Shown: positions 33,049-41,864 of the stretch, piece after piece
How positions within the stretch are numbered: position 1 is the first letter of the stretch
Layout: every line of letters begins with the position of its first letter
DNA from: Lysinibacillus pinottii
Lineage (GTDB): Bacteria > Bacillota > Bacilli > Bacillales_A > Planococcaceae
Reading direction: 5' to 3'
Length of the DNA stretch: 64,000 nt
Assembly: GCF_024753545.1 (NCBI RefSeq)
Contig: NZ_JANTOO010000020.1
Span: 248,001 to 312,000 of the forward strand
The notes under the pieces: generated by a model
What the model saw: the letters and a program-made list of their open reading frames with translations, nothing else
Databases searched by the model: none
Told to the model about the DNA's origin: nothing
Translations under genes and position numbers: made by a program

Positions 33049-33627
33049 TTACTCACCTTTACCTTTCGTACGGTACATATCAAATTCACCAACAAAAACG
33101 GTTTCGCCATTAACAGTAGATGTTACCTCAACTTTTGTCCGATGATTTTTATCATCTCGTCCGATAACAATCGCTTTTGTAATAACACGATTTCCAGCAC
33201 GAACAGGTTTCACAAACGTAATAGTAGAATGTACTGTCAATGCTAGTTCATCGTTAATAACGGCAACCGCTAAAGAGTTTGCTTGTGCGAACAAATGATG
33301 TCCACGTGCGATGCCGTTGCGCTGGAAAACATGCTCTTCTTTCACATCAAAAATCGAAAGTGCTCGATTATCTAATTCAATATCAACAATTTCTCCGATG
33401 ACCTCATCAATCGGTAGAGATTTCACTTCATTTTCATAGTTTTTTGAAGCGACATCTTTAATACGCTCTCGTAATTCTGGTATGGATAATTCCATACGGT
33501 CTAAGCGAATTGTTTGAACACTTACCTGAAACTGTGTTGCTAGCTGTTCATCTGTGACGAATGGATTTTCAGCTATCGTTTCAGTTAGTAGTCGCTGTCG
33601 TTCTTTTTTTGTTCGTCTCAACATCAT
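33049..33627 (-). CDS. fapR: FapR, malonyl-CoA-sensing repressor of lipid synthesis
   Basis: FapR represses fatty acid and phospholipid genes until malonyl-CoA binds. The 192-residue protein has an N-terminal DeoR-like helix-turn-helix (TDEQLATQFQVSVQTIRLDRMEL, about 25-47), a linker helix, and a hot-dog-fold effector domain (about 75-192) with RGHHLFAQANSLAVAV. Two adjacent ATGs are possible starts; AAGG lies 6-9 bases upstream. Its own operator (33649-33665) is just upstream, so the operon is autoregulated. Confidence 0.97.
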   Translation of the reverse strand: MMLRRTKKERQRLLTETIAENPFVTDEQLATQFQVSVQTIRLDRMELSIPELRERIKDVASKNYENEVKSLPIDEVIGEIVDIELDNRALSIFDVKEEHVFQRNGIARGHHLFAQANSLAVAVINDELALTVHSTITFVKPVRAGNRVITKAIVIGRDDKNHRTKVEVTSTVNGETVFVGEFDMYRTKGKGE

Positions 33628-33648
33628 TCGCCACCTTTTGAGTTGTTA

Positions 33649-33665
33649 TTAGCACTTGGTACTAA
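33649..33665 (-). promoter_or_regulatory. FapR operator
   Basis: TTAGTACCAAGTGCTAA on the minus strand, a 17-base inverted repeat matching the described FapR box (TTAGTACCTRRTACTAA type), directly downstream of the predicted -10 and 22 bases before fapR. Bound FapR would block the promoter. Confidence 0.9.
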
Positions 33666-33669
33666 TATC

Positions 33670-33698
33670 AGTATATAGAGGTTAAAAAAAGAATGCAA
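33670..33698 (-). promoter_or_regulatory. Sigma-A promoter of the fapR operon
   Basis: TTGCAT (33693-33698), 17 bases, TATACT (33670-33675) on the minus strand. Its -35 lies inside the stem of the recG terminator (33684-33729). Confidence 0.65.
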
Positions 33699-33729
33699 GA
33701 CTTGTTTTAAAATCAAGTGCCTGCATTCT
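33684..33729 (-). terminator. Intrinsic terminator after recG, overlapping the fapR promoter
   Basis: AGAATGCA...ACTTG and CAAGT...TGCATTCT pair with an internal loop and are followed by TTTTTT on the minus strand, 22 bases after the recG stop. Confidence 0.85.
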
Positions 33730-33750
33730 AGCGTGAATCATATTACTATA

Positions 33751-35796
33751 TTAATCGAAGCGCTCCCCTTGCATAACGCCAGAATCTTCTAACATTTTGC
33801 GTAAGTACTGATAGTCGTCATCATGCCAAAAGGCATCGGTTTCCAGCATCATAGTTGCATCTTTGCGAGCGGTTTCAAGAATCCGATAATCATGGACTAA
33901 ATCAGCTACTTTGAAATCTGGTAAACCACTTTGCTTGCGTCCAAAAAAATCCCCTGGCCCTCGCAACTCTAAATCTTTTTCAGCTAAGCGGAAACCATCA
34001 TTTGTTTCTGTCATAGACTGCATTCGCTCTTTTCCTTCGTCAGATTTAGGATCAGCAAGTAAAATACAATAGGATTGATGCTCACCTCGTCCAACACGTC
34101 CACGTAACTGATGCAATTGCGCTAAACCAAATCGTTCAGCGTCATAGACAATCATAAATGTCGCATTCGGTACATTCACCCCTACCTCAACGACTGTCGT
34201 TGAAACTAAAACCTGTATGGAACCATCACTAAAAGCACGCATGACAGCATCCTTTTCATCTGCTGATAAACGTCCATGCATTAATCCCACTTGATAGCGG
34301 CCATTAAAATAAGTCGCTAGCTGTTCATAAATTTCAACTGCATTTTGAACATCAAGCTTATCGGATTCCTCAATGAGAGGACAAATGGCATAGGCCTGTC
34401 TTCCAGCGGCTAGCTCTCCTTCTAGTTTTGACATGACCGATCCGAATTGCTCTTTTTTCATCCAATGTGTTTCAATTTGTTTACGCCCTGCCGGCATTTC
34501 ATCAATCATCGACACATCCATTTCTCCAAATGCTGTAATGGCAAGTGTTCTTGGAATAGGAGTCGCTGTCATAAAGAGCACATCTGGGTTTTCCCCTTTA
34601 TCTCTCAGTATACGTCGTTGTTCAACACCAAAGCGATGTTGTTCATCGGTAATAACAAAACCTAGCTTTTTAAAAATAACATCTGGCTGGATTAAGGCAT
34701 GTGTACCAATCACAATATCAAGCTCTCCATTCGCCAAATCTGCTAGTATTACACGTCGCTCCTTCATTTTGGTTGACCCAGATAACAAAGCTACACGTAC
34801 GCCAAATGGTTGGAACCATTCTTGCAAGTTCTCCAAGTGTTGCTCTGCTAAAATTTCCGTTGGTGCCATTAATGCCCCTTGATAACCCGCTGATACTGCA
34901 GCATATAGACCGATAGCTGCTACCACCGTTTTCCCTGAACCTACATCACCTTGTAATAAACGATTCATTCGATGTGGTTCCTTCAAATCTTTACAAATTT
35001 CATTGACAACGCGTTTTTGAGCATTGGTCAATTCATACGGTAACGCAGCGATAAATTCACGGAGCAAATGCACATCATATTGAATCACAGTTCCTTGTTC
35101 ATTTTCCTTACGTACCTTACGTAATGCTTGCATACGTAGCTGGAAATTTAATAGCTCTTCATAGGCAAAACGTCTTCTTGCTTGTTTGGCATGTTGCGCA
35201 TCTTGCGGAAAATGAATCCCCTCCAAGCCTTCTTGTATAGGCAAAAGCTTATAGGAATCCTGAAAATGTTGTGGAATAGCATCAGGCAAATTAGCCCCAT
35301 ATTCGTCCAATACTTGTCGCATATATTTTCGAAATCTTTTTTGTTGAATTAATCCTTTCAGACTGTATACAGGTTCAAAGTCCACTTGATCCGTTTTAGG
35401 TCCAAATGAGACCGATGTGCCATTGATGACCTGTCTACCACGATCCCATTTCCCAGTCACTGTAATAATGGAACCAGGTACAAGCTTTTGCTTTAAATAG
35501 CCCTGATTGAAAAATACGACTTTCACTAAATGTCTTCCAGCTAAAACGGTTACTTGGAGTCTTGATTTATTGCGGCCTAAAAATAAAATGGTAGGTTCCC
35601 GCTCCACCTTACACTCAACTGTAACCCGTTCGTTATGTGGTGTTTGCGCTAAATCCTTTAAACGAAAATCTTCATGTCGATGTGGGAACGTCCATAATAA
35701 ATCAGCTATTGTATTGATTCCTAGTGATTCAAGATGTGCTGCTGTTTCTTTCCCGACGCCTTTTAATTCATTGACGGGTCCATATAATTCAGTCAT
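33751..35796 (-). CDS. recG: RecG, branch-migrating DNA helicase
   Basis: RecG reverses stalled forks and migrates Holliday junctions. The 681-residue protein has an N-terminal wedge/OB domain (about 1-200), Walker A GDVGSGKT, DExH box DEQHRFGVEQR, TATPIPRTLAI, and the C-terminal helicase lobe with STTVVEVGVNVPNA and QLHQLRGRVGRG, plus the TRG region. I choose ATG at 35794-35796; an ATG seven codons earlier lacks a ribosome-binding site. In B. subtilis sdaAA lies directly upstream; here a 5-kb catabolic block separates them. Confidence 0.96.
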   Translation of the reverse strand: MTELYGPVNELKGVGKETAAHLESLGINTIADLLWTFPHRHEDFRLKDLAQTPHNERVTVECKVEREPTILFLGRNKSRLQVTVLAGRHLVKVVFFNQGYLKQKLVPGSIITVTGKWDRGRQVINGTSVSFGPKTDQVDFEPVYSLKGLIQQKRFRKYMRQVLDEYGANLPDAIPQHFQDSYKLLPIQEGLEGIHFPQDAQHAKQARRRFAYEELLNFQLRMQALRKVRKENEQGTVIQYDVHLLREFIAALPYELTNAQKRVVNEICKDLKEPHRMNRLLQGDVGSGKTVVAAIGLYAAVSAGYQGALMAPTEILAEQHLENLQEWFQPFGVRVALLSGSTKMKERRVILADLANGELDIVIGTHALIQPDVIFKKLGFVITDEQHRFGVEQRRILRDKGENPDVLFMTATPIPRTLAITAFGEMDVSMIDEMPAGRKQIETHWMKKEQFGSVMSKLEGELAAGRQAYAICPLIEESDKLDVQNAVEIYEQLATYFNGRYQVGLMHGRLSADEKDAVMRAFSDGSIQVLVSTTVVEVGVNVPNATFMIVYDAERFGLAQLHQLRGRVGRGEHQSYCILLADPKSDEGKERMQSMTETNDGFRLAEKDLELRGPGDFFGRKQSGLPDFKVADLVHDYRILETARKDATMMLETDAFWHDDDYQYLRKMLEDSGVMQGERFD

Positions 35797-35888
35797 CTTA
35801 TCCCACACTCCCTTCATTGCTTGTTTATGTAGTGTTATAGCCTCTCTATCTTAATGTACCATAAATTATTTCCCTAACCCTACATATA

Positions 35889-35919
35889 AGCAAAAACCCT
35901 ACCATTGATTGATAGGGTT
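35889..35919 (-). terminator. Intrinsic terminator of the yfcC-M20-epimerase operon
   Basis: AACCCTA and TAGGGTT form the stem around an 11-base loop, followed by TTTGC on the minus strand, ten bases past the epimerase stop. Confidence 0.85.
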
Positions 35920-35928
35920 AGATTTTGA

Positions 35929-37032
35929 TTATTTAATTTCACAGGAGAAACATGTAATTTCTTTCACATATTGCTCATCAACTTCTATTCCCAATCCAGC
36001 TTTATGGCTTAACTGCAGGATGTCTTTATCGTATGTAACATTTGCCACGTCTTTTACAAACATTAAAGGCCCAACCATCTCGTTGGTATGGATAATCGAC
36101 TTACTGATCGCTAGGTGTGCCCCAGCCATTGTTGCGATTGCTGATTCTACCATAGAGCCTACTTGACAAGGCATCTCTGCAGCCTCTGCCAGACTTGCAA
36201 GAGCTAGAGCTGGATAGATTCCACCTGATTTCATCAATTTTATATTTAGCATATCCGCAGCGCGCATTTCTATGACATCGACTAAATCATAAATATTATG
36301 AACACCTTCATCCACCATAATACTACAAGGTGAAAGGGCTCTAATTTCTTTTAATGCTCTTAAATCATGTGCTTTTACAGGTTGCTCGTACCAGTCTACA
36401 TGACAAGCTATTGTTTCCCTTATTACTTTTAGTGTCTCCATCCTATTCCAACCTTGATTGGCATCTACCCGGAGTTGCACCTCATCACCTATTGCTTCTC
36501 TTACCGCACGAATACGAGCAATATCTAATTCAGCATTTGTACCAACCTTAATTTTAATATTACGGAAACCCGATGCTACAAATTCACTTGCATCTTTAGC
36601 CATTTCCTCAGGACTCTTAATACTAATCACTCTTGGCACCTGTAATTCCTTATGTGCTTTTCCACCAATTAATTGATAAACTGGTTGTCCAGTTATTTTC
36701 CCCATCAAATCATAGAGCGCAATGTCCAATGCTGCTTTTGCTGAAGGAACTCCATCGATTTTTTCATTAAACTTTTTATGAATACGCTCTACTGCAAATG
36801 GGTCTTCATTAATCAATAGTGGTGCTAATACATGTTTAATAACGTGATACGTACTCTCCCAAGTTTCACCAGTCACATTTTGATCAGGCACAGCTTCGCC
36901 CCAGCCAACTACCCCCTTATCCGTCTCGATTCTGGTAAGAATAGTAGGCATATCATCTAAATGAACATACGAAATAACGAATGGTTCCTTTAATTGTAAA
37001 CGTGCTGCAAACACTTCAACCTTTTTTATCAC
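35929..37032 (-). CDS. Enolase-superfamily dipeptide epimerase (Ala-Glu epimerase type)
   Basis: The 367-residue protein belongs to the muconate lactonising subgroup of the enolase superfamily. All catalytic residues are present: Lys160 and Lys162 (KIK, strand 2), metal ligands Asp190 (RVDANQGW), Glu216 (WYEQPV) and Asp241 (VDEG), and the second base Lys265 (NIKLMKSGG). The C-terminal GSMVES motif resembles L-Ala-D/L-Glu epimerases such as B. subtilis YkfB. The exact substrate cannot be read from sequence. It is the last gene of an operon with an M20 hydrolase and a YfcC transporter, which suggests dipeptide or acyl-amino-acid catabolism. Confidence 0.82.
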   Translation of the reverse strand: MIKKVEVFAARLQLKEPFVISYVHLDDMPTILTRIETDKGVVGWGEAVPDQNVTGETWESTYHVIKHVLAPLLINEDPFAVERIHKKFNEKIDGVPSAKAALDIALYDLMGKITGQPVYQLIGGKAHKELQVPRVISIKSPEEMAKDASEFVASGFRNIKIKVGTNAELDIARIRAVREAIGDEVQLRVDANQGWNRMETLKVIRETIACHVDWYEQPVKAHDLRALKEIRALSPCSIMVDEGVHNIYDLVDVIEMRAADMLNIKLMKSGGIYPALALASLAEAAEMPCQVGSMVESAIATMAGAHLAISKSIIHTNEMVGPLMFVKDVANVTYDKDILQLSHKAGLGIEVDEQYVKEITCFSCEIK

Positions 37033-37065
37033 GATGTAAAACTCCTTTTCGTATAAATAGTTTGA

Positions 37066-38217
37066 TTATTTATGTTGCAAGATAATATTTATAAATAATT
37101 GAATCGCATTAGGAAAAACATCTTCATCTAAATCAAATCGTGGATGATGATGTGGATATTGGCTTTTTTCCCCCCCCATACCTACAAAAACAAATGCTCC
37201 AGGCTTATGTTGTAAATAATAAGAAAAGTCTTCTCCACCCATGACTGGTTCGACTACCTTAAATGCGGTATCTCCAAATTGTTCACGTACAATCGATTCA
37301 ATAAATCGCGATTGTGTCGAATCATTGACGAGCGGAGGTGTTCCTAAAATAAAATCGATTTTGCCCTCTGCTCCAAATGCTCGACAAATTCCTTCTGTTA
37401 AACTTACCATTTTCGTTTTTATAATTTTTACAGTGTTCGGTGTCAAAGCTCTGATTGTTCCGGTTAATTTTGCCGTATCAGGAATAATATTATAAGTGGT
37501 TCCAGCTTGAATATTACCTACTGTAATGACACCCGCATCAATAGGATTAACATTTCTACTTATGATACTTTGAAAAGCCTGCATTAAATGGCTCGCTATA
37601 TAAATAGGATCAATTGTTTCATGTGGCATTGATCCATGACCACCATATCCTTGAATTATAATTTCAAAATCATCAATAGAAGCCATCATTGGTCCATGTG
37701 TTAGTCCCATCTTCCCTTTCTCTAAACCTTGCCATAAGTGAATGCCAAAAATAGCCTCTACATCTTCCAACACACCTTTTTGAATTAATAAATCAGCACC
37801 ACTTGGGGTGATTTCCTCTGCTGATTGAAATATAAGCTTAATATTCGGCTCGATTTTTTCTCTATTCAAGCTTATCCATACAGCAACTGCTAATAAAATT
37901 GCAGTATGACCATCATGGCCACACATATGAGCAACACCCTGCTTGTTGGAGATATATGGTTTATCCCCCTCTTCTACTATAGGTAATGCATCTATATCAG
38001 CACGTAATGCAATAGTTTTTGATCCATTTGTCCCTTTTATAAATGCCACTACACCTGGAGGTTCGTAATCTAGAATTTCTATATCTAATTCCTCTAGTCT
38101 TTGGCGAATAAACTCACTTGTTTCGTATTCCTGACCCGAAAGCTCTGGGTATTGGTGCAGATGACGGCGATCCTCTATTGCTTTTTCTGCTAATTTTTTT
38201 ATATTCATTATTTCCAT
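37066..38217 (-). CDS. M20-family amidohydrolase (aminoacylase/peptidase)
   Basis: A 383-residue zinc-dependent M20 hydrolase of the hippurate hydrolase / N-acetyl-diaminopimelate deacetylase type. Metal and catalytic residues are seen in MCGHDGH (Cys99, His101, His104), SAEE (Glu134, Glu135), the HLW motif and MGGEDFSYY. The dimerisation domain sits in the middle (GYGGHGSMPHETIDPI). ATG has GGAG seven bases upstream. It is 12 bases after the YfcC transporter gene and 33 before the epimerase. It probably cleaves an acyl-amino acid or dipeptide brought in by that transporter; the substrate is unknown. Confidence 0.85.
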   Translation of the reverse strand: MEIMNIKKLAEKAIEDRRHLHQYPELSGQEYETSEFIRQRLEELDIEILDYEPPGVVAFIKGTNGSKTIALRADIDALPIVEEGDKPYISNKQGVAHMCGHDGHTAILLAVAVWISLNREKIEPNIKLIFQSAEEITPSGADLLIQKGVLEDVEAIFGIHLWQGLEKGKMGLTHGPMMASIDDFEIIIQGYGGHGSMPHETIDPIYIASHLMQAFQSIISRNVNPIDAGVITVGNIQAGTTYNIIPDTAKLTGTIRALTPNTVKIIKTKMVSLTEGICRAFGAEGKIDFILGTPPLVNDSTQSRFIESIVREQFGDTAFKVVEPVMGGEDFSYYLQHKPGAFVFVGMGGEKSQYPHHHPRFDLDEDVFPNAIQLFINIILQHK

Positions 38218-38229
38218 TGTTAAACTCCT

Positions 38230-39633
38230 TTAGAAAGGTCCGTATTGTATGACTTGTGCTATAATAAGAGATATAACAGCTACTGTTATTTGAATAAGCA
38301 TAAACGGAAAAATCCATTTTATCCATTTCCCCCAAGGAATACCCGCTATTGATAATCCCGCCATTAAAAAACCTACAGTTGGGAATATAATATTCGACAT
38401 ACCATCTCCAAATTGATAGGCAAGTACTGCTGTTTGTCTTGTAACGCCAATCATATCTGATAAAGGCGCCATAATCGGCATTGTTAAGGCAGCCTGTCCA
38501 CTACCGGATGGTACTAAAAAATTTAAAAATAACTGGAAGATAAACATCCCTACTGCATTTAGTGCAGGTGGAACTGAATCAAGCAATGCAGACGTGTAAA
38601 ATAGGATTGTATCAATTAACCCTGAGTTATTGAAAATCACTAAAATAGACTGAGCTAACCCAATGATAAGAGCGCCACCCACTAAGTCTCCTGCACCCTT
38701 CATAAATGAATTAGCAATATGTGAAGGTGATAGTTTGCCAATAAGCCCCATTAAAATACCAAACAATAAAAATAAACCGGCTATTTCAGTAATGTACCAC
38801 CCTAGTTTTACAACCCCATACATCAATACGATAAAATTCAAAAGAAATGTAGCCATAACAAGCTTATGTCTTATTTCCATTTTTGAATTCCCCTGCACAA
38901 AACCACTCTCATCATTTCTGAAATTTCCGTAAAATCCCATTTCAGGATTATTTTTCACTTTCTTTGCATATCGATAAACATATATTGTTGCTACTGTATA
39001 TAAGACAATAAATATGATAATTCGAAAAGCAATCCCTGAAAATAAAGGCAAGCCCGCAATTTCTTGTGCTATTCCTACTGTAAACGGATTCATAACAGCT
39101 GCCGAAAATCCGACAGATGCACCTAAAATAACAATAGCAAAACCCGTAATTGCATCAAAACCTAAGGCAACAGCCAGCGGTGCAAGAATTCCTACGTACA
39201 CAATCGTTTCATCAGACATCCCCATTAATGACCCAGCACAGGCGAAAAACAACATCAATACTGGTATTACTAACATTTCACGTTTAGCCATTTTTACAGA
39301 TAGCATGGCGATAAAGGATTCCAATGCGCCTGTGGCTGAAAGTATTCCAAAGGTACCTCCTACAATCAATACGAAGAAAATAATACTTGCTCCTTGCATC
39401 ATGCCAGAATGTACGCTGCTAAAAATATCTAAAAATCCAATGGGGTTCATCTCTGTAAAACTAAATGTTCCCGGTTGAATCACTTGACGTCCATTAACTT
39501 CTTTTCGTTGAAATGAACCAGCTGGGATAAAATACGTTAAAATAGATGCTACAACAATAAGGCAAAAGATTAACACATAAACATTAATTCCTTTTTGTTG
39601 CTCAATTTCTTTATTAGCTATAAATTTACTCAT
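38230..39633 (-). CDS. YfcC-family membrane transporter
   Basis: A 467-residue integral membrane protein with about 12 hydrophobic segments, of the YfcC/DcuC-like ion-transporter superfamily often labelled C4-dicarboxylate or basic-amino-acid carriers. Typical blocks are YFIPAGSFQR near the N-terminus, MSDETIVYVGILAPLAVALG, and NFLVPSGSGQAALTMPIMAPLSD in the second half, followed by FGDGMSNIIFPT. It is the first gene of the operon with the M20 hydrolase and epimerase. The gene's upstream region (39634-39918) has a dyad that may bind the adjacent LysR regulator. Substrate unknown. Confidence 0.85.
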   Translation of the reverse strand: MSKFIANKEIEQQKGINVYVLIFCLIVVASILTYFIPAGSFQRKEVNGRQVIQPGTFSFTEMNPIGFLDIFSSVHSGMMQGASIIFFVLIVGGTFGILSATGALESFIAMLSVKMAKREMLVIPVLMLFFACAGSLMGMSDETIVYVGILAPLAVALGFDAITGFAIVILGASVGFSAAVMNPFTVGIAQEIAGLPLFSGIAFRIIIFIVLYTVATIYVYRYAKKVKNNPEMGFYGNFRNDESGFVQGNSKMEIRHKLVMATFLLNFIVLMYGVVKLGWYITEIAGLFLLFGILMGLIGKLSPSHIANSFMKGAGDLVGGALIIGLAQSILVIFNNSGLIDTILFYTSALLDSVPPALNAVGMFIFQLFLNFLVPSGSGQAALTMPIMAPLSDMIGVTRQTAVLAYQFGDGMSNIIFPTVGFLMAGLSIAGIPWGKWIKWIFPFMLIQITVAVISLIIAQVIQYGPF

Positions 39634-39785
39634 CCACCATCCTCCTTCGTTGAATCATTGATTAAAAACAAATTTTTATTACCACTATCAATGCATATCG
39701 TATCTCTCCAACATAAAAAGCCATCCCCTTTTTTTGAAATTTCCGTCTTATTCATTGTAATAGATAAAAAAATAAATAAAAAATT

Positions 39786-39800
39786 ACTATTTCGAATAGT
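39786..39800. promoter_or_regulatory. Candidate LysR-type operator upstream of yfcC-like gene
   Basis: ACTATTTCGAATAGT is a perfect 15-base inverted repeat in the lysR-yfcC gap, with another TACTATT half-site right beside it. The partner regulator is inferred from position only. The rest of 39634-39854 is AT-rich without a gene. Confidence 0.4.
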
Positions 39801-39854
39801 TACTATTGATAAATTTACATATAAATTCATCGGGATACATCAAAAAAATTACAA

Positions 39855-39899
39855 ATAAAAAAATGTTACATTCCTGCGATTTCACCAGGTTGCAACATT
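39855..39899 (-). terminator. Probable terminator after the LysR gene
   Basis: AATGTT...CCTG and CAGG...AACATT form an imperfect stem followed by TTTTTTTATTTG on the minus strand, 20 bases past the LysR stop. Confidence 0.65.
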
Positions 39900-39918
39900 C
39901 TTTTCATATACAAATCAT

Positions 39919-40779
39919 TTAAATTGTTTTCCATGTATCTTTAACTAAATCAATAAAAGTACTTACATTACTAAATGTTTTAGCATTTTGAGGATAGATT
40001 AAATAAGTAGGTAACTTTTTAGGGAATCGGTAAAGAACTTGAAGACTCCCTTTACTTACCTCTTTTTGTATAATGAGATCACTCAGCAAGGCTAGACCCA
40101 CTTGTTCCATTACTGCTCTCTTTATCGCTTCCTCGCTTCCAAATTCCACTATCGTTTGGGGCTTACACTGAATTTCTTGAAGGCAACTGACAATACAGTC
40201 ATCCATACCATAGGTTATAAAGGGATAATCATCGAATATTTCCTGAACAGTATGATCCTTTATAATAAAAGGATTTCCAACTAATACCAAATCCTCTTCC
40301 TCCAATAAAATCCCCTCTACGCCAGCGTAACTCGGGTATCCAGCTACAAAACCTATATCTGCTTGATTTGAACTCACAAGTTTCGCAGTTTCTTTACTAT
40401 TGGCACAAAGAAGTTTTAGGTTTACCTGGGGATATTGTTTTAAATACGAGCCGATAATATGGGATAAATAATAGCCACAATAAAATTCTGGCGCAGCAAT
40501 TGTCAAATGGCCAAATGGCTTTTCGAAATTCTTTAAATCCTGTTCCATTTCCTCTATAATCCCAAATAATTGATTTGTATGTTCCTTTACTATTTTTCCT
40601 ACTTGAGAAAGAAACATTTTCTTGCCTATTCGATTAATTAAGATATGTCCTAATTCTTCCTCTAACGCTTTAATTTGTTGGCTAATTGTAGGCTGGCTAT
40701 AATTTAAAATTTGAGCCGCTTTTGTAAAGTTGAGGTAAGTTGAAACAACATGAAACGTTTTCAAATTACGTAAATCCAT
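39919..40779 (-). CDS. LysR-family transcriptional regulator
   Basis: A 286-residue LysR regulator. The N-terminal winged helix (about 1-60) includes FTKAAQILNYSQPTISQQIKALEEELG, and the rest (about 88-286) is the periplasmic-binding-like effector domain. It precedes the yfcC-M20-epimerase operon on the same strand, separated by its own terminator and 285 bases with a dyad, and is the likely regulator of that operon. Its ligand is not predictable. Confidence 0.9.
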   Translation of the reverse strand: MDLRNLKTFHVVSTYLNFTKAAQILNYSQPTISQQIKALEEELGHILINRIGKKMFLSQVGKIVKEHTNQLFGIIEEMEQDLKNFEKPFGHLTIAAPEFYCGYYLSHIIGSYLKQYPQVNLKLLCANSKETAKLVSSNQADIGFVAGYPSYAGVEGILLEEEDLVLVGNPFIIKDHTVQEIFDDYPFITYGMDDCIVSCLQEIQCKPQTIVEFGSEEAIKRAVMEQVGLALLSDLIIQKEVSKGSLQVLYRFPKKLPTYLIYPQNAKTFSNVSTFIDLVKDTWKTI

Positions 40780-40836
40780 CTCTATTCACGTCCCTGCTAT
40801 AAATTAAGATACATACATTTCCCTTATTAAAATTTA

Positions 40837-40864
40837 ATTATACTTAAATCGACTATGTACGTAA
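40837..40864 (-). promoter_or_regulatory. Candidate promoter of the LysR gene
   Basis: TTACGT (40859-40864), 16 bases, TATAAT (40837-40842, perfect) on the minus strand, 58 bases before the gene. Confidence 0.5.
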
Positions 40865-40899
40865 GAGGGTTTTTCTTTCCATTACGTTATCAACCAACA

Positions 40900-40931
40900 T
40901 AAAAACATGCTACCTGTTGGGATAGCATGTT
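40900..40931 (-). terminator. Intrinsic terminator after sdaAA
   Basis: AACATGCTA and TAGCATGTT form a perfect nine-pair stem around a ten-base loop, followed by TTTATG on the minus strand, 11 bases past the stop. Confidence 0.92.
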
Positions 40932-40941
40932 TTTCATGTTT

Positions 40942-41850
40942 TTATTGGATAGCTTTAATACTTTGTAATCCACCATTTTCGAGAATGGCTTTACTAATAG
41001 CCTTACCTGTTGGAGTTGCCGCTAAACCACCGCGTGCTGTCTCTTTCAGGTTTGGACTCATAGATTGTCCAATGCGATACATCGCTCCAATTACTTCATC
41101 ACATGGAATTCGGCTTGTGACACCTGCTAGCGCCATATCTGCGGCTACAAGAGAATTGGCAGCGCCCATTGCATTACGTTTAACACAAGGTACTTCCACT
41201 AAACCTGCTACAGGATCACAAACAAGGCCCAGCATATTTTTTAACGTAATCGCAAATGCTTCTGAACATTGTTGTGGTGTTCCTCCAGCCATCTCAACAA
41301 TAGCTGCCGCTGCCATACCTGCCGCTGAACCAACCTCTGCCTGACAGCCACCTTCAGCACCTGAGATGGAAGCATTATTAGCCACAACAAAGCCAAATGC
41401 ACCAGATGTAAATAAATAACGAATCATTTGCTCACGAGTTGGATTCAGTTTATTTTTCACCGCAAAAAGAGTACCTGGTACAACCCCTGCGGAACCTGCT
41501 GTCGGCGTTGCACAAATTGTTCCCATTGCTGCATTGACTTCATTGGTTGCAACTGCTTTACTTACTGCATCTAATAATAAATCCCCCGAAAGTGATTTTC
41601 CTTGTGCAATGTAATTTTGAAGTAACACGGCGTCCCCACCAGTTAAACCTGTAACGGATTGTACACCCTTTAATCCACGTTCAACCGCTTCTTCCATCAC
41701 GGTTAGGTTTCGATCCATTTGTTGAATAATTTCTTCTCTTGTTCTGCCAGTTATCAATATTTCCTGCTCAATCATAATTTCTGATATTAATTTATCTTCC
41801 TGTTCTGCTCGTTCCACAAGCTCCCGAACATTATGAAATAAAACGTCCAT
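40942..41850 (-). CDS. sdaAA: L-serine dehydratase, alpha subunit (iron-sulfur)
   Basis: SdaAA and SdaAB form the oxygen-sensitive 4Fe-4S enzyme that deaminates L-serine to pyruvate. The 302-residue alpha chain has the conserved TAGSAGVVPGTL, GCQAEVGSAAGMAAAA, LVCDPVAGLVEVPCVKRN and GGLAATPTGK blocks, including the cysteines that hold the cluster (in GCQAEV, VCDP and VPCVK). It starts 14 bases after sdaAB. In B. subtilis it is next to recG; here a LysR-controlled block follows. Confidence 0.96.
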   Translation of the reverse strand: MDVLFHNVRELVERAEQEDKLISEIMIEQEILITGRTREEIIQQMDRNLTVMEEAVERGLKGVQSVTGLTGGDAVLLQNYIAQGKSLSGDLLLDAVSKAVATNEVNAAMGTICATPTAGSAGVVPGTLFAVKNKLNPTREQMIRYLFTSGAFGFVVANNASISGAEGGCQAEVGSAAGMAAAAIVEMAGGTPQQCSEAFAITLKNMLGLVCDPVAGLVEVPCVKRNAMGAANSLVAADMALAGVTSRIPCDEVIGAMYRIGQSMSPNLKETARGGLAATPTGKAISKAILENGGLQSIKAIQ

Positions 41851-41864
41851 TCTGGGACACCCCC

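Noticed and set aside
38114..38335. 73-codon minus-strand frame across the yfcC/M20 junction
   Set aside because: It overlaps both genes in another frame and has no recognisable content.
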